Of a stretch of 59,011 nt of DNA, positions 1 to 8,175 are shown piece by piece. How positions within the stretch are numbered: the first letter of the stretch is position 1; every line of letters begins with the position of its first letter. Source of the DNA: Deltaproteobacteria bacterium. GTDB taxonomy: Bacteria > Desulfobacterota > RBG-13-43-22. The position numbers were made by a program, and so were the translations under genes. The notes below the pieces were generated by a model. It ran no database searches. It worked only from the letters and a program-made list of their open reading frames with translations, and was not told where the DNA came from. The stretch is from positions 1-59,011 of the forward strand of contig JACQYK010000005.1 in assembly GCA_016208255.1 (NCBI GenBank), given 5' to 3'.

Positions 1-410
1 CCAAAATCACCGGGAGTAAAAACTATGAAAATCCCATGGAAATGGATCGCATAGCCGAAACACTGGGCATCAACGTCAAACCCTGGTCTTTTAAGACCGA
101 TTGTTGCGGCGCCAGCTTTTCCATATCCAAGCCTGACATTATCCACACTCTGGTGGAAAAGCTTTATGACCGGGCCCTGGAGGCCGGGGCCGATTGTATT
201 ATTGTCTCCTGCCAGATGTGCCAGGCTAATCTGGATTTGTATCAGGAAGAGATTGCCGGAATTTTTAAAAAGAAATACCATCTGCCGATTTTTTATTTTA
301 CTGAATTAATCGGGCTGGCCCTGCAATTAAAGGATATTGCCCGCGGGCTTAAACGGCATAGGGTTAATCCTATCCCCTATCTGAAAGAGAAAGGACTGAG
401 GGCTGGTTAG
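1..410 (+). CDS. hdrB: Heterodisulfide reductase subunit B-like protein, C-terminal part
   Basis: The frame is open from base 3, so the gene starts before the window and only about 135 C-terminal residues are seen. They carry the second CCG-type cysteine motif of HdrB: a CCGASF stretch followed about 40 residues later by SCQMCQANLD. In the family these cysteines bind the noncubane [4Fe-4S] cluster that reduces disulfides or analogous substrates in the cytoplasm. It lies 112 bases ahead of hdrA on the same strand, followed by mvhD, metV and metF, so it is probably the catalytic subunit of an Hdr-Mvh-MetVF complex. An hdrC gene is expected just upstream, outside the window. Confidence 0.9.
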   Translation, partial: KITGSKNYENPMEMDRIAETLGINVKPWSFKTDCCGASFSISKPDIIHTLVEKLYDRALEAGADCIIVSCQMCQANLDLYQEEIAGIFKKKYHLPIFYFTELIGLALQLKDIARGLKRHRVNPIPYLKEKGLRAG

Positions 411-431
411 ATTCATACCAGCATCTCGTTG

Positions 432-493
432 CCGGTTGCTCGTTGCGGGTTGCTTGTAAAAACGAGAAACAAGCAACCAGTAACGAGTAACGG
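432..493. repeat. Imperfect inverted repeat between hdrB and hdrA
   Basis: Two arms of about 24 bases (432-456 and 470-493) pair around a short A-rich loop. Each arm is built from near-repeats of a short word (gttgc on the left, gtaac on the right). A T-rich stretch follows at 494-512. It could act as an attenuator between hdrB and hdrA or simply be an intergenic repeat; similar word-like inverted repeats occur elsewhere in the window. Confidence 0.6.
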
Positions 494-522
494 AAAATTT
501 TAAATTTTTTAGGTTAATAGAT

Positions 523-3500
523 ATGTCTACTGAAACACCTTTAAACCCAATCGGCGCGGTGATGGTTGTCGGAGGCGGAATCGCCGGAATTCAGGCCTCT
601 CTGGATTTGGCCGAATCAGGCTACCTGGTTTATCTAATAGAACGAAAAGGCTCCATAGGTGGGCGGATGAGCCAACTGGACAAGACTTTCCCCACCAATG
701 ACTGCTCCATGTGCATGATTTCCCCCAAGCTGATCGGGGTGGCCAGTCATCCGAACATAAAAATCATAACCAAGGCCGAGCTGATCGATCTGGAAGGTGA
801 CCCGGGCCGGTTTAAGGCCGTCGTCAAGAAGCATCCCCGCTATATAGATGAGGAAAAATGTGTGGGTTGCGGTATCTGCGCCCAAAAGTGCCCGGCCAAG
901 GTGGAAGATGAATTCAATCAGGGGTTGAACAAGCGAAAGGCGGCCTTCCTGCTTTATCCTCAGGCGGTGCCTCTGGTTTATGAAATCGACCGGGATCACT
1001 GTATTTATTTTCAGAAGGGAAGGTGCCGGGCCTGCGAGAAGTTCTGCAAAAACAACGCCATCGATTTCAATCAGAAACCTGAAGAGATTACCCTGGAAGT
1101 CGGATCGGTCATATTGTCCTCCGGGCTCGACCTTTTCGACGCCACCCTGGCCCCGGAGTACGGCTACGGCCGATATCCCAATGTGATTACCACCATGGAA
1201 TTCGAACGATGCCTTTCGGCCACCGGACCATCAGGCGGTGAAATCTTGAGGGTTTCAGATAAAAAAGTCCCCCAAAAAGTGGCCTGGATCCAATGTGTGG
1301 GGTCCAGGGAATCCATCCGGGAGGGTCGGGAGTTCTGTTCCTCGGTCTGTTGCCTGGCCGCTACCAAAGAGGCGGTGATCGCCAAGAGCCATCATCCGGA
1401 GATGGAACCGACCATATTTTTCATGGACCTGAGGGCCCAGGGAAAGGGATTTGATTCCTATTGCCAACGGGCCGAATCACAAAGCCATGTCCGTTATATC
1501 CGGTCCATGATCAGCCGGGTGGTTGAGAACCCGGTTACTCATGATCTGGAGCTGACTTTCCAGGATCCGGAAACAGGTGAAAAGATCGAGGAGGTCTTTG
1601 ACCTGGTCGTGCTGGCGGTGCGTTTATCACCCTCCTCCGAGGCCGTTCAACTGGCCGGCCGGTTGGGCGTTGAACTCGATCAATACGGGTATGTCAAGAC
1701 ACCGGTCGGAAATCCCCTGCGGACTTCCCGGGACGGGGTTTACGTTTGCGGGGGATTTGAAGGGCCCAAGGATATTCCCGAGACGGTGGCCCAGGCCAGC
1801 GCCGTAACCGCCGAGGCGACCTTGCCCATAGCCGGGGTCCGGGGTTATGAGATCATCAAACCGGTATTACCGCCTGAGCGCTCTCTTTTCGGGATCGGCC
1901 CAAAGATCGGCGTCTTTGTCTGCTGCTGCGGAACCAATATTGCCGGGGTTGTGGATGTGCAGGGTCTGGCCGAGTATGCCAGGAAGTTACCCAACGTGGT
2001 CTTTTCGGAAGTCTTTTTGTTTGCCTGTTCCACCGACTCCAAGGTCCGGATGAAGGAGTTGATACTGGAAAACGATCTCAACCGGGTGGTAGTAGCCTCC
2101 TGTTCGCCCAAAACGCATGAAACGCTCTTTATGGACACACTAAAGGATGCGGGTCTAAATCCCTATCTCCTGGAGATGGCTAACATCAGGAACCAATGTT
2201 CCTGGGTCCATTCCGAACAATCCGAAGTAGCCACCCAAAAGGCCAAAGATCTGGTCCGCATGTCCGTTAAACGGATAACCCGTCAGGAACCCATTATGAC
2301 CCAGCAGGTGCCGGTCCTTCCCGTGGCTCTGGTTGTCGGCGGAGGATTGGCGGGTTTGACGGCCGCGGTTACGATGGCGGATCAGGGATTCAGAACGCAT
2401 CTTGTCGAACAAAGCGATGCGTTGGGCGGCCGGCATCAGGTCAGCCTTCCGACCCTGGAAGGATTCGATCCGGCCGGATATATCCCCAGGCTGATCGAGC
2501 AGGTGAAAGGTCATCCAAAAATTTCTATACACCTGGGATGCCAGATCGAAAAGATCGACGGACACGTGGGCGGGTTTGTCTCGACCATCAAAAAACGGAG
2601 CGGCGAGACGGTATCCCTGCGCCACGGGACAGCCATTATGGCTACCGGCGCCGAACCCTACCGGCCGGAAGAGTATCTATACGGGCGGCATCCGGGGGTC
2701 CTGATTCAAAGCGAACTGGAAAAGGCGATCAAGCAGGACCGAGAAAAAATTGGCTCATTAAACCAGGTGGTCATGATCCAGTGTGTCGGTTCGCGAAACC
2801 AGGACAATCCCTATTGCAGCCGAGTCTGTTGCAGTCAGGCCGTGGCCAACGCCCTGAGACTTAAAGAAGCCAATCCGAATATGGAAATAATTGTTCTGTA
2901 CCGGGATGTTCGGACCTTCGGATTAAAAGAGCAGTATTATAAAAAGGCCAGGCAGCAAGGGGTCCTGTTCATCCGCTATGACCTGGCTCACCCCCCTGAG
3001 GTTTTTGAAAAGGATCATAGGCTTTCCATACGCTTTATTGAACCGGCCATCAAGAGGGAGATTGTTTTATCGCCTGACCGTATTGTCTTAAGCGCGGCCA
3101 TGAAACCCCATCCCGGGTCCGCCCGAATTGCGCAAGTTTACAAGCTTCCCAGGGATGATCAGGGATACTTTCTCGAAGCCCACGTTAAGCTCCGGCCCTT
3201 GGATTTCACCACGGACGGCATGTTTCTCTGCGGGGACGGGCATGGACCGAAATTCCCTGAAGAGGTGATGGTCCAGGCCAAGGGGGCTGCCGGCCGGGCG
3301 CTGTCCATCCTGTCTAAAGACGTGATTCAGGTGGGGCCTTCCTCCCAGGTGGATCCCGAGTTGTGTGCCGCCTGTATGACCTGCGTCAGGACCTGTCCCT
3401 ATTCCGTGCCCTATATTAATGAGTACGGAGTATCTCAGATCGATCCGGCCCGCTGCCGGGGATGCGGGATGTGCGCATCGGAATGCCCGGCCCAGGCGAT

Positions 3501-3561
3501 CTCCGTCCATCATAATCTGGATGAACAGATCGAAGCCAAGGTGCAGGGCTTGTTCGAATAA
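523..3561 (+). CDS. hdrA: HdrA-like flavin/iron-sulfur protein, double module
   Basis: 1012 residues, longer than single-module HdrA (about 650). The first FAD-binding GGGIAG motif is at residues 17-22, with Cys61/Cys64 after it and a ferredoxin-type CVGCGICAQKC at 113-123. A second cysteine patch (CRACEKFC) lies near residue 170. A VCCCGTN motif near residue 467 marks the end of module one. A second HdrA-like module begins near residue 600 with GGGLAGL. Two C-terminal [4Fe-4S] motifs (CAACMTC and CRGCGMC) close the protein. HdrA is the flavin electron-bifurcating or confurcating core that passes electrons between HdrBC, MvhD and ferredoxin. Its position between hdrB and mvhD-metVF suggests it feeds methylene-THF reductase. 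The fused double module resembles Moorella-type HdrA. Start chosen at the ATG at 523. Confidence 0.9.
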   Translation: MSTETPLNPIGAVMVVGGGIAGIQASLDLAESGYLVYLIERKGSIGGRMSQLDKTFPTNDCSMCMISPKLIGVASHPNIKIITKAELIDLEGDPGRFKAVVKKHPRYIDEEKCVGCGICAQKCPAKVEDEFNQGLNKRKAAFLLYPQAVPLVYEIDRDHCIYFQKGRCRACEKFCKNNAIDFNQKPEEITLEVGSVILSSGLDLFDATLAPEYGYGRYPNVITTMEFERCLSATGPSGGEILRVSDKKVPQKVAWIQCVGSRESIREGREFCSSVCCLAATKEAVIAKSHHPEMEPTIFFMDLRAQGKGFDSYCQRAESQSHVRYIRSMISRVVENPVTHDLELTFQDPETGEKIEEVFDLVVLAVRLSPSSEAVQLAGRLGVELDQYGYVKTPVGNPLRTSRDGVYVCGGFEGPKDIPETVAQASAVTAEATLPIAGVRGYEIIKPVLPPERSLFGIGPKIGVFVCCCGTNIAGVVDVQGLAEYARKLPNVVFSEVFLFACSTDSKVRMKELILENDLNRVVVASCSPKTHETLFMDTLKDAGLNPYLLEMANIRNQCSWVHSEQSEVATQKAKDLVRMSVKRITRQEPIMTQQVPVLPVALVVGGGLAGLTAAVTMADQGFRTHLVEQSDALGGRHQVSLPTLEGFDPAGYIPRLIEQVKGHPKISIHLGCQIEKIDGHVGGFVSTIKKRSGETVSLRHGTAIMATGAEPYRPEEYLYGRHPGVLIQSELEKAIKQDREKIGSLNQVVMIQCVGSRNQDNPYCSRVCCSQAVANALRLKEANPNMEIIVLYRDVRTFGLKEQYYKKARQQGVLFIRYDLAHPPEVFEKDHRLSIRFIEPAIKREIVLSPDRIVLSAAMKPHPGSARIAQVYKLPRDDQGYFLEAHVKLRPLDFTTDGMFLCGDGHGPKFPEEVMVQAKGAAGRALSILSKDVIQVGPSSQVDPELCAACMTCVRTCPYSVPYINEYGVSQIDPARCRGCGMCASECPAQAISVHHNLDEQIEAKVQGLFE

Positions 3562-3610
3562 GGGTAAAATAATTCTACAAACAGAAACTGAGAAACTATT
3601 CACAATAAGG

Positions 3611-3823
3611 TCAAAGGGGGGCTTGTTTTTTGGGGATTGTCCAAAGGGTAATTCATCGCCCAATCCCGGCCAGTCCAGCAAAGTTTAATTCGAGGCAGGG
3701 CATACACCATAGCCCGTTTTCGGCTAAGGTGAAGGCCTGCCCAGGATTTAGTTAAACAATTTGCCCGGTAAAGAAGCTTCCAGGTTCAGGGTGGACAACC
3801 CCAAAAAACAAGCCCCCCTTTGA
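3611..3823. repeat. MITE-like element with 31-32 bp terminal inverted repeats
   Basis: The left arm at 3611-3642 and the right arm at 3793-3823 are reverse complements except for one missing base. They enclose about 150 bases holding a second imperfect hairpin (about 3694-3741, 20-base arms, loop cgttttc). No coding potential is convincing, and no target-site duplication is obvious. It fills the unusually long 308-base gap between hdrA and mvhD. A nonautonomous transposon remnant or a large structured RNA is possible. Confidence 0.7.
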
Positions 3824-3869
3824 CCGCTCGAGATTTTATAATGGTCAGTGTTTTAGGAATAAAAAAATA

Positions 3870-4193
3870 ATGGATGAACCCTTTGAACCACAAATTATCG
3901 CGTTTTGCTGCAATTACTGCTCATACGCCGCGGCCGACCTGGCAGGATCCATCCGGATGAGCTATCCGGCTAATGTTAAGATCATCCTGGTTCCCTGTTC
4001 GGGAAGGGTCGACCCGCTTCATCTGATTCGAGCCCTGGAAAAAGGGGCGGATGGGATCTTTATTGCCGGCTGTATGGAAGGGGACTGCCATTTCGAAACC
4101 GGCAACTTTAAGGCTAAAAAACGGGCGGCCTATGTCCGTCACCTGTTGGAGGAGATGGGAATCGAGCCGGACCAATCGGCCGACGCCGAATAA
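3870..4193 (+). CDS. mvhD: MvhD-type [2Fe-2S] electron-transfer subunit, short C-terminus
   Basis: 107 residues. The cysteines expected for the MvhD/FlpD family are present: FCCNYCSY near residue 10, PCSGRVD near 49, and GCMEGDCHF near 73. MvhD couples hydrogenases or other electron donors to HdrA. The family is usually about 130-140 residues; here the protein ends 16 residues after the last conserved helix with an acidic tail, so roughly 30 residues are missing. A palindromic repeat starts 25 bases after the stop, which may explain the short end. It lies between hdrA and metV on the same strand. Confidence 0.88.
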   Translation: MDEPFEPQIIAFCCNYCSYAAADLAGSIRMSYPANVKIILVPCSGRVDPLHLIRALEKGADGIFIAGCMEGDCHFETGNFKAKKRAAYVRHLLEEMGIEPDQSADAE

Positions 4194-4218
4194 CAAGATG
4201 CGGAAAAATGATTCGTAA

Positions 4219-4339
4219 AGGTTGCTCAAAAAGGTCCAGATACAAGGCGCCCGAAATCCTGAGGAATGAGGCGTACATTAGTACGTCGCAATGACGAAGG
4301 ATGAGGGCAACGAAGTAGATGGGCATTTTTCAGCAACCT
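4219..4339. repeat. Palindromic intergenic element, 121 bp
   Basis: The ends are inverted copies of aggttgctcaaaaa (4219 side) and tttttcagcaacct (ending 4339). The centre holds a GTAC-flanked palindrome (gtacattagtac, near 4273). It occupies most of the mvhD-metV gap and ends 16 bases before the metV start codon. I see no second copy in this window. I recall similar elements in deltaproteobacterial genomes, but this cannot be checked here. Confidence 0.65.
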
Positions 4340-4355
4340 GTTAGAGGAGAAAACG

Positions 4356-5030
4356 ATGATTGTTGCTGAACGCAAACCAGTCCAGGAACTTCTGGCCATG
4401 GTGGCACCTTATAATAAAATACTGATGGTGGGCTGCAAAGGGTGTGTCACGGTATGTAATGCCGGCGGGAAGAAGGAGGTGGCCATTTTGTCCGCCGCCC
4501 TCAGGCTGGCCCGGCGGAAGCAGGGCAATCCGCTCACCGTAGACGAGATGACCCTCGACCGTCAGTGTGAGCCGGAATTCATTAGCTGGCTTGAAGAATC
4601 CCTGAACAAGAATAATTATGACGCCGTAATATCATTGGCCTGCAGCATCGGCCCTCAGTATATTGCCGAGGCTTTTAAGGACCTTCCGGTATTTCCCGGT
4701 TTAAATACCAGTTTTATGGGCGGAACCGCCCAACACGGTGTCTGGGAAGAATATTGCGCTGCCTGTGGAAACTGCGGTATTCATAATTTTGGCGGATTGT
4801 GTCCGGTCACCCGTTGTGCCAAAAACCTTTTCAACGGTCCCTGCGGCGGGTCGGAAAACGGAATGTGCGAGGTTAATAAGGACAGACCCTGTATTTGGGA
4901 ACAGATTTATGTCCGGATGAAGACTTTGGGCACGGTGGAGTCTCTTAAAAAAACCCGCGGCGCCAAGGACTGGTCCACCAGTCTTTCAGGAGGGCCCCGA
5001 AAAATAATCAGGGAGGACCTGACCTTATGA
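4356..5030 (+). CDS. metV: MetV, zinc/Fe-S partner of methylene-THF reductase
   Basis: 224 residues. The C-terminal MTHFR_C-type domain is recognised by its cysteine-rich segment around residues 130-180 (EYCAACGNCGIHNFGGLCP, then CAKNLFNGPCGG, then MCEVN and CIWE). The N-terminal third has MVGCKGCVTVCNAGG near residue 25, which could also bind an Fe-S cluster. MetV forms a complex with MetF in acetogens, where it is thought to carry electrons to the flavin of MetF. It overlaps metF by four bases (ATGA), indicating translational coupling. Its start has an AGAGGAG ribosome-binding site about six bases upstream. Confidence 0.92.
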   Translation: MIVAERKPVQELLAMVAPYNKILMVGCKGCVTVCNAGGKKEVAILSAALRLARRKQGNPLTVDEMTLDRQCEPEFISWLEESLNKNNYDAVISLACSIGPQYIAEAFKDLPVFPGLNTSFMGGTAQHGVWEEYCAACGNCGIHNFGGLCPVTRCAKNLFNGPCGGSENGMCEVNKDRPCIWEQIYVRMKTLGTVESLKKTRGAKDWSTSLSGGPRKIIREDLTL

Positions 5031-5950
5031 TAGCGGAAACCCGATTACAACAGACCCTGGCCCAGGGACAATTTGCCATTACCTGTGAATTCACTCCTCC
5101 GCGAGGTATTGAGTTAAACCGGCTATTCAGGATTGCCGATTTGCTCAAGGGCAAGGTCGACGCGGTCAATGTCAATGATAATCCGAATTCCAATGTCCGG
5201 ATGTCCAGCCTTATTTGCTCCCGGCTGTTGTTAGAAAGGGGGCTGGAACCGATTTTTGAGCAAAGCATGAGGGATCGCAACCGCCTGGCCCTCCAGAGCG
5301 ATTTGTTGGGAGCCGCTGCAGTGGGAATCCAAAACGTGCTCTGCCTGACCGGCGATCATCCCTTCAAGGGTGATCATCCCGAGGCCAATAAGGTCTTTGA
5401 TCTTGACTCCACCCAATGGATCGCAGCCGTAAAGCGGATTAGGGATCAGGGTATTCTGTTAAACGGAAAGAAAATAACCGGCCGGCCGAAATTTTTTATC
5501 GGCGGTGTGGCCAATCCCTTTATGAAAACTCTTGATCTCCATATTATCCGTTTGCAAAATAAAATCGCCGCCGGGGCCGACTTTATCCAAACCCAGCCGG
5601 TGTTTGATACGGAGGCCTTTCAAAGATGGATGAACCGGGTGGAAGAAGCCGGATTAATTGATCAGGTACCGATTATAACCGGTGTGGCCGCCTTAAAGTC
5701 CCTCCAATTGGCTGAATATCTGAGAGATCGGGTTTCGGGTTTTAATATCCCGGATCCTATCATAAACCGGTTGAAGTCAATGCCCGAAGACCAGCAACCC
5801 TCCGAAGGCCTGCGTATTTGTGTGGAACAGATAAAAGCGCTTCAACAGATCAAGGGGGTAAAAGGGGTCCACATCATTTCCATTGGCAACGAAGAGAAGA
5901 TCCCCGACATTATTGAACAGTCCGGATTGCCCCTGCGACTGATGAAATGA
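5027..5950 (+). CDS. metF: 5,10-methylenetetrahydrofolate reductase
   Basis: 307 residues, normal for the TIM-barrel MTHFR family. It reduces methylene-THF to methyl-THF with FAD. The FTPPRG segment near residue 22 carries a catalytic-type Glu just before it (CEFTPPRG), DNPNSN follows at 51-56, and the flavin-binding CLTGDHP lies near residue 106. QTQPVFD near 190 is also typical. With metV, mvhD and hdrBA it forms the set described for the Moorella methyl-branch complex. This supports a Wood-Ljungdahl methyl branch used for acetogenesis or for oxidation of acetyl groups; direction cannot be told from sequence. Confidence 0.95.
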   Translation: MIAETRLQQTLAQGQFAITCEFTPPRGIELNRLFRIADLLKGKVDAVNVNDNPNSNVRMSSLICSRLLLERGLEPIFEQSMRDRNRLALQSDLLGAAAVGIQNVLCLTGDHPFKGDHPEANKVFDLDSTQWIAAVKRIRDQGILLNGKKITGRPKFFIGGVANPFMKTLDLHIIRLQNKIAAGADFIQTQPVFDTEAFQRWMNRVEEAGLIDQVPIITGVAALKSLQLAEYLRDRVSGFNIPDPIINRLKSMPEDQQPSEGLRICVEQIKALQQIKGVKGVHIISIGNEEKIPDIIEQSGLPLRLMK

Positions 5951-6001
5951 GGCTTCAAACTTTTAAATGAGGGAAAAAGAATCCTCTCCCTTCAATTATT
6001 T

Positions 6002-6079
6002 AACTAATACAGGCGAGCAAACTTATCTTCCCCCCCTCCCTCCCCTCCCCCGCAAGGGGGGAGGGTTAGGGTGGGGGTA
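6002..6079 (-). repeat. GC-rich hairpin repeat, family R1 copy 1
   Basis: A C-run/G-run hairpin (ccctccccc and gggggaggg arms around gcaa) with conserved flanks (cttatctt and taatacagg). The same unit occurs at 23211-23292 and 50058-50137 in the opposite orientation. It sits between the convergent metF and glnA genes and may serve as a bidirectional terminator. Confidence 0.8.
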
Positions 6080-6082
6080 CTT

Positions 6083-7390
6083 TCAATTTTTTATTGCCTT
6101 TGTATTGGTTCGGTAGCGGTCCCATTCAATCTCTTTGTTGGCGATGAATTTGTCGAAAATATGATCTCCCAGGGCCTCTCGAACCAGGGTGCTTTTTTTA
6201 AGCTCTTCGACGGCCGCGTAAAGGTTCCCCGGTAGAGAACTGATCCCTCTGGCCTCCCGCTCGGCCGGAGTCATTTCAAAGATGTCTTCTTCCACCGGAT
6301 CGGGCAATGGGTAGTTGCCTTCAATACCGGCCAGTCCGGCGGCCAGTTGGACGGCGAAACAAAGGTAAGGGTTACAAGCCGGATCCGGGGACCGGAATTC
6401 AATGCGGGTGGCCTTTTCTTTTCCAGGCTTGTACATGGGAACCCGGATCATGGTGGAACGGTTCCTTCGGGCCCAGGAGACATAGACCGGGGCCTCGTAG
6501 CCGGGCACCAGACGTTTATAGGAATTAACCCATTGATTATTGATAGCCGTCATTTCCCGGGCATGACGCATCAGTCCGGCGATGTAGCATTTGGCGATGG
6601 GGGAGAGATGAAAAGGATCGCTGGGTTCAAAAAAGGCGTTTTTTTTCCCCAAGAACAGGGACTGGTGGGTATGCATGCCGCTGCCGTTTTGTCCGAAGAT
6701 CGGTTTGGGCATAAAAGTGGCATAAACCCCCTTGGTACGGGCGACCTCCTTGACGACCAGACGATAGGTCATGGTCATATCGGCCATGGAAAGCCCCTCG
6801 GCATAGCGCAGGTCAATTTCATGCTGGCTGGGGGCCACTTCATGGTGGCTGTATTCGACTTTTATACCCATAGATTGAAGGGCAAAAATGGTCTCCCGTC
6901 TCAAGTCCCCCCCCAAATCGAGGGGGCGGGCGTCGAAGTACCCGCCCAGGTCCAGGAAGTTAGTGTCGTTACTGTCTTGAAAATAAAAATATTCCAATTC
7001 GGGGCCAATGTATAAGGTATATCCTTTCTCGCTGGCCTTGGACAACAGCCTTTTAAAGGCAAATCGGGGATCGCCGGGATAAGGGGTCCCGTCCGGTTGA
7101 AGGATGTCACAAAACATACGCGCTACGGGTTGTTCTCCGGCCCTCCAGGGTATCATTTGAAAAGTGGTGGGGTCCGGCTTGGCGATCATATCGGATTCTT
7201 CAATCCGGGCAAATCCCTCGATAGAAGAGCCGTCAAATCCCATACCTTCGGTCATGCCTTCTTCCAGTTCCGAGGGAGTGACGGCAAAACTTTTTAACAA
7301 CCCCAGGATATCCGTGAACCAGAACTGGATAAAACTGATATTTTTTTCCTTCACCAGGCGGAGCACATCTTCAGCCGATCGGTAATCCAT
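6083..7390 (-). CDS. glnA: Glutamine synthetase, type I
   Basis: 435 residues. It makes glutamine from glutamate, ammonia and ATP in the cytoplasm as a dodecamer. Visible family motifs: FDGSSIEGF near residue 53, the ammonium/glutamate-site NGSGMHTHQS near 238, NRSTMIRVP near 312, and the metal ligands ELEYF and EVAPSQHE in the middle. The C-terminal region reads LPGNLYAAVEEL rather than the NLYDLP adenylylation loop, which fits the shorter GSI-alpha group, so control by adenylylation is unlikely. The start ATG at 7390 has a GGAGG ribosome-binding site. The upstream region holds two repeat families (7438-7570 and 7572-7743) that could act in its leader. Confidence 0.95.
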   Translation of the reverse strand: MDYRSAEDVLRLVKEKNISFIQFWFTDILGLLKSFAVTPSELEEGMTEGMGFDGSSIEGFARIEESDMIAKPDPTTFQMIPWRAGEQPVARMFCDILQPDGTPYPGDPRFAFKRLLSKASEKGYTLYIGPELEYFYFQDSNDTNFLDLGGYFDARPLDLGGDLRRETIFALQSMGIKVEYSHHEVAPSQHEIDLRYAEGLSMADMTMTYRLVVKEVARTKGVYATFMPKPIFGQNGSGMHTHQSLFLGKKNAFFEPSDPFHLSPIAKCYIAGLMRHAREMTAINNQWVNSYKRLVPGYEAPVYVSWARRNRSTMIRVPMYKPGKEKATRIEFRSPDPACNPYLCFAVQLAAGLAGIEGNYPLPDPVEEDIFEMTPAEREARGISSLPGNLYAAVEELKKSTLVREALGDHIFDKFIANKEIEWDRYRTNTKAIKN

Positions 7391-7437
7391 AGCAACCTCC
7401 CGAAAGTAAATTTAAAACTCTCAAACACCTTCCAGCA

Positions 7438-7570
7438 TCCCAACCCGGACCAGCCGGAACCGAAATTGGGTATCCGAAACATTCCGGAATTTCTTCATTT
7501 GGTCCGGGTATAAGGCCTGTTTAATAATAAATTCTATCCAGTTTGCATAGAATTTCATTCTTAAGTCACT
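7438..7570. repeat. Structured repeat R2, copy 1 (upstream of glnA)
   Basis: About 133 bases nearly identical to 31849-31984. An outer stem pairs acccggacca with tggtccgggt, an inner stem pairs near ccgaaa, and a separate hairpin has arms aaattctat and atagaattt. In copy 2 the inner hairpin reads ccgaaa/tttcgg, a perfect pair, while copy 1 has mismatches. Both copies precede a minus-strand gene. Confidence 0.8.
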
Positions 7571-7571
7571 C

Positions 7572-7743
7572 ATGGGTCGGCTAAGACACCCCCGGTCACC
7601 TGCCGGGTATCAGACTGCGCTGGAGCCCTCTGCGATCGGGTCTCCAGGTCTAAGCGCCTAATGGGTCGGCTAAGACACCCCCGGTCACCTGCCGGGTATT
7701 AGACTGCGCTGGAGCCCCTCTGCGGCCGGGTCTCCAGGGTCTT
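7572..7743. repeat. Two tandem ~85-90 base structured units upstream of glnA
   Basis: Unit one is 7572-7660 and unit two 7661-7743; they differ at only a few bases. Read on the minus strand, each unit can form a CTGGAG/CTCCAG stem and a CCCGG/CCGGG hairpin extended by CTAA/TTAG. The units lie 180-350 bases upstream of the glnA start in the direction of transcription. They could be tandem aptamer-like RNAs or two copies of an intergenic repeat. They do not match the cyanobacterial glnA riboswitch consensus as I remember it. Confidence 0.7.
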
Positions 7744-8175
7744 TTTCCCTTGCCCACACCCGAGGATTCTTATATATTCTTTCAAAATGAACTACCCGCA
7801 GCAAGCTGGGGGAATTTACCCTAAACGAGATTAAAAGTAAATTTAAATTATGAGGATATATGGGGGTTTCAGGAAGATAAAACCTTTAACGCTCCCTTCC
7901 TTTCAAGCCTGTTGAAGGAACTATAGGCCTGCCGCCAAGGAGAGCCAGGCTAAATTTGACAAGAAGCAAAGGAGTACTCCGCGGGCTGGTTCTGGTCAAT
8001 TTTATCCAACTAATAATAGAGGTTATCATCATTGAGACCTGAAAGATCGATACCCAGAACATCTCCTGAGGCGGTCCGGTTAGCCCCGGCAGAAGAGTCA
8101 GCAACACTGCTTTTTGAAAACGGGAAAAAACCATGTTGACGAACATCCATCTATAAAGCAATCCGGGAGGAGATT
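7744..8175. other. Intergenic region between glnA leader and the CoA-transferase pair
   Basis: No convincing gene. Near 7795-7812 there is a small hairpin (acccgcagc/gctgggggaa type). A 91-codon reading frame on the minus strand (7886-8161) has no recognisable motif and low-complexity hydrophobic runs; I do not call it a gene. The region should contain divergent promoters for glnA and the CoA-transferase operon, but no strong -35/-10 pair was identified. Confidence 0.4.

Noticed and set aside
1900-1960. Possible selenocysteine in HdrA
   Set aside because: The VCCCG motif is encoded by ordinary Cys codons; no in-frame TGA lies in the gene.
3611-4339. Insertion sequence with transposase
   Set aside because: The inverted repeats enclose no transposase-length reading frame, so I report only MITE-like or structured elements.
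6347-7015. Plus-strand frame opposite glnA (222 codons)
   Set aside because: glnA on the minus strand is unambiguous; the mirror frame has no motif.
7572-7743. Possible CRISPR-like array
   Set aside because: Only two tandem near-identical units with no spacer variation; no cas genes nearby.
7886-8161. 91-codon minus-strand frame in the gap before the CoA-transferases
   Set aside because: No motif, no ribosome-binding site, and low-complexity sequence; treated as chance.
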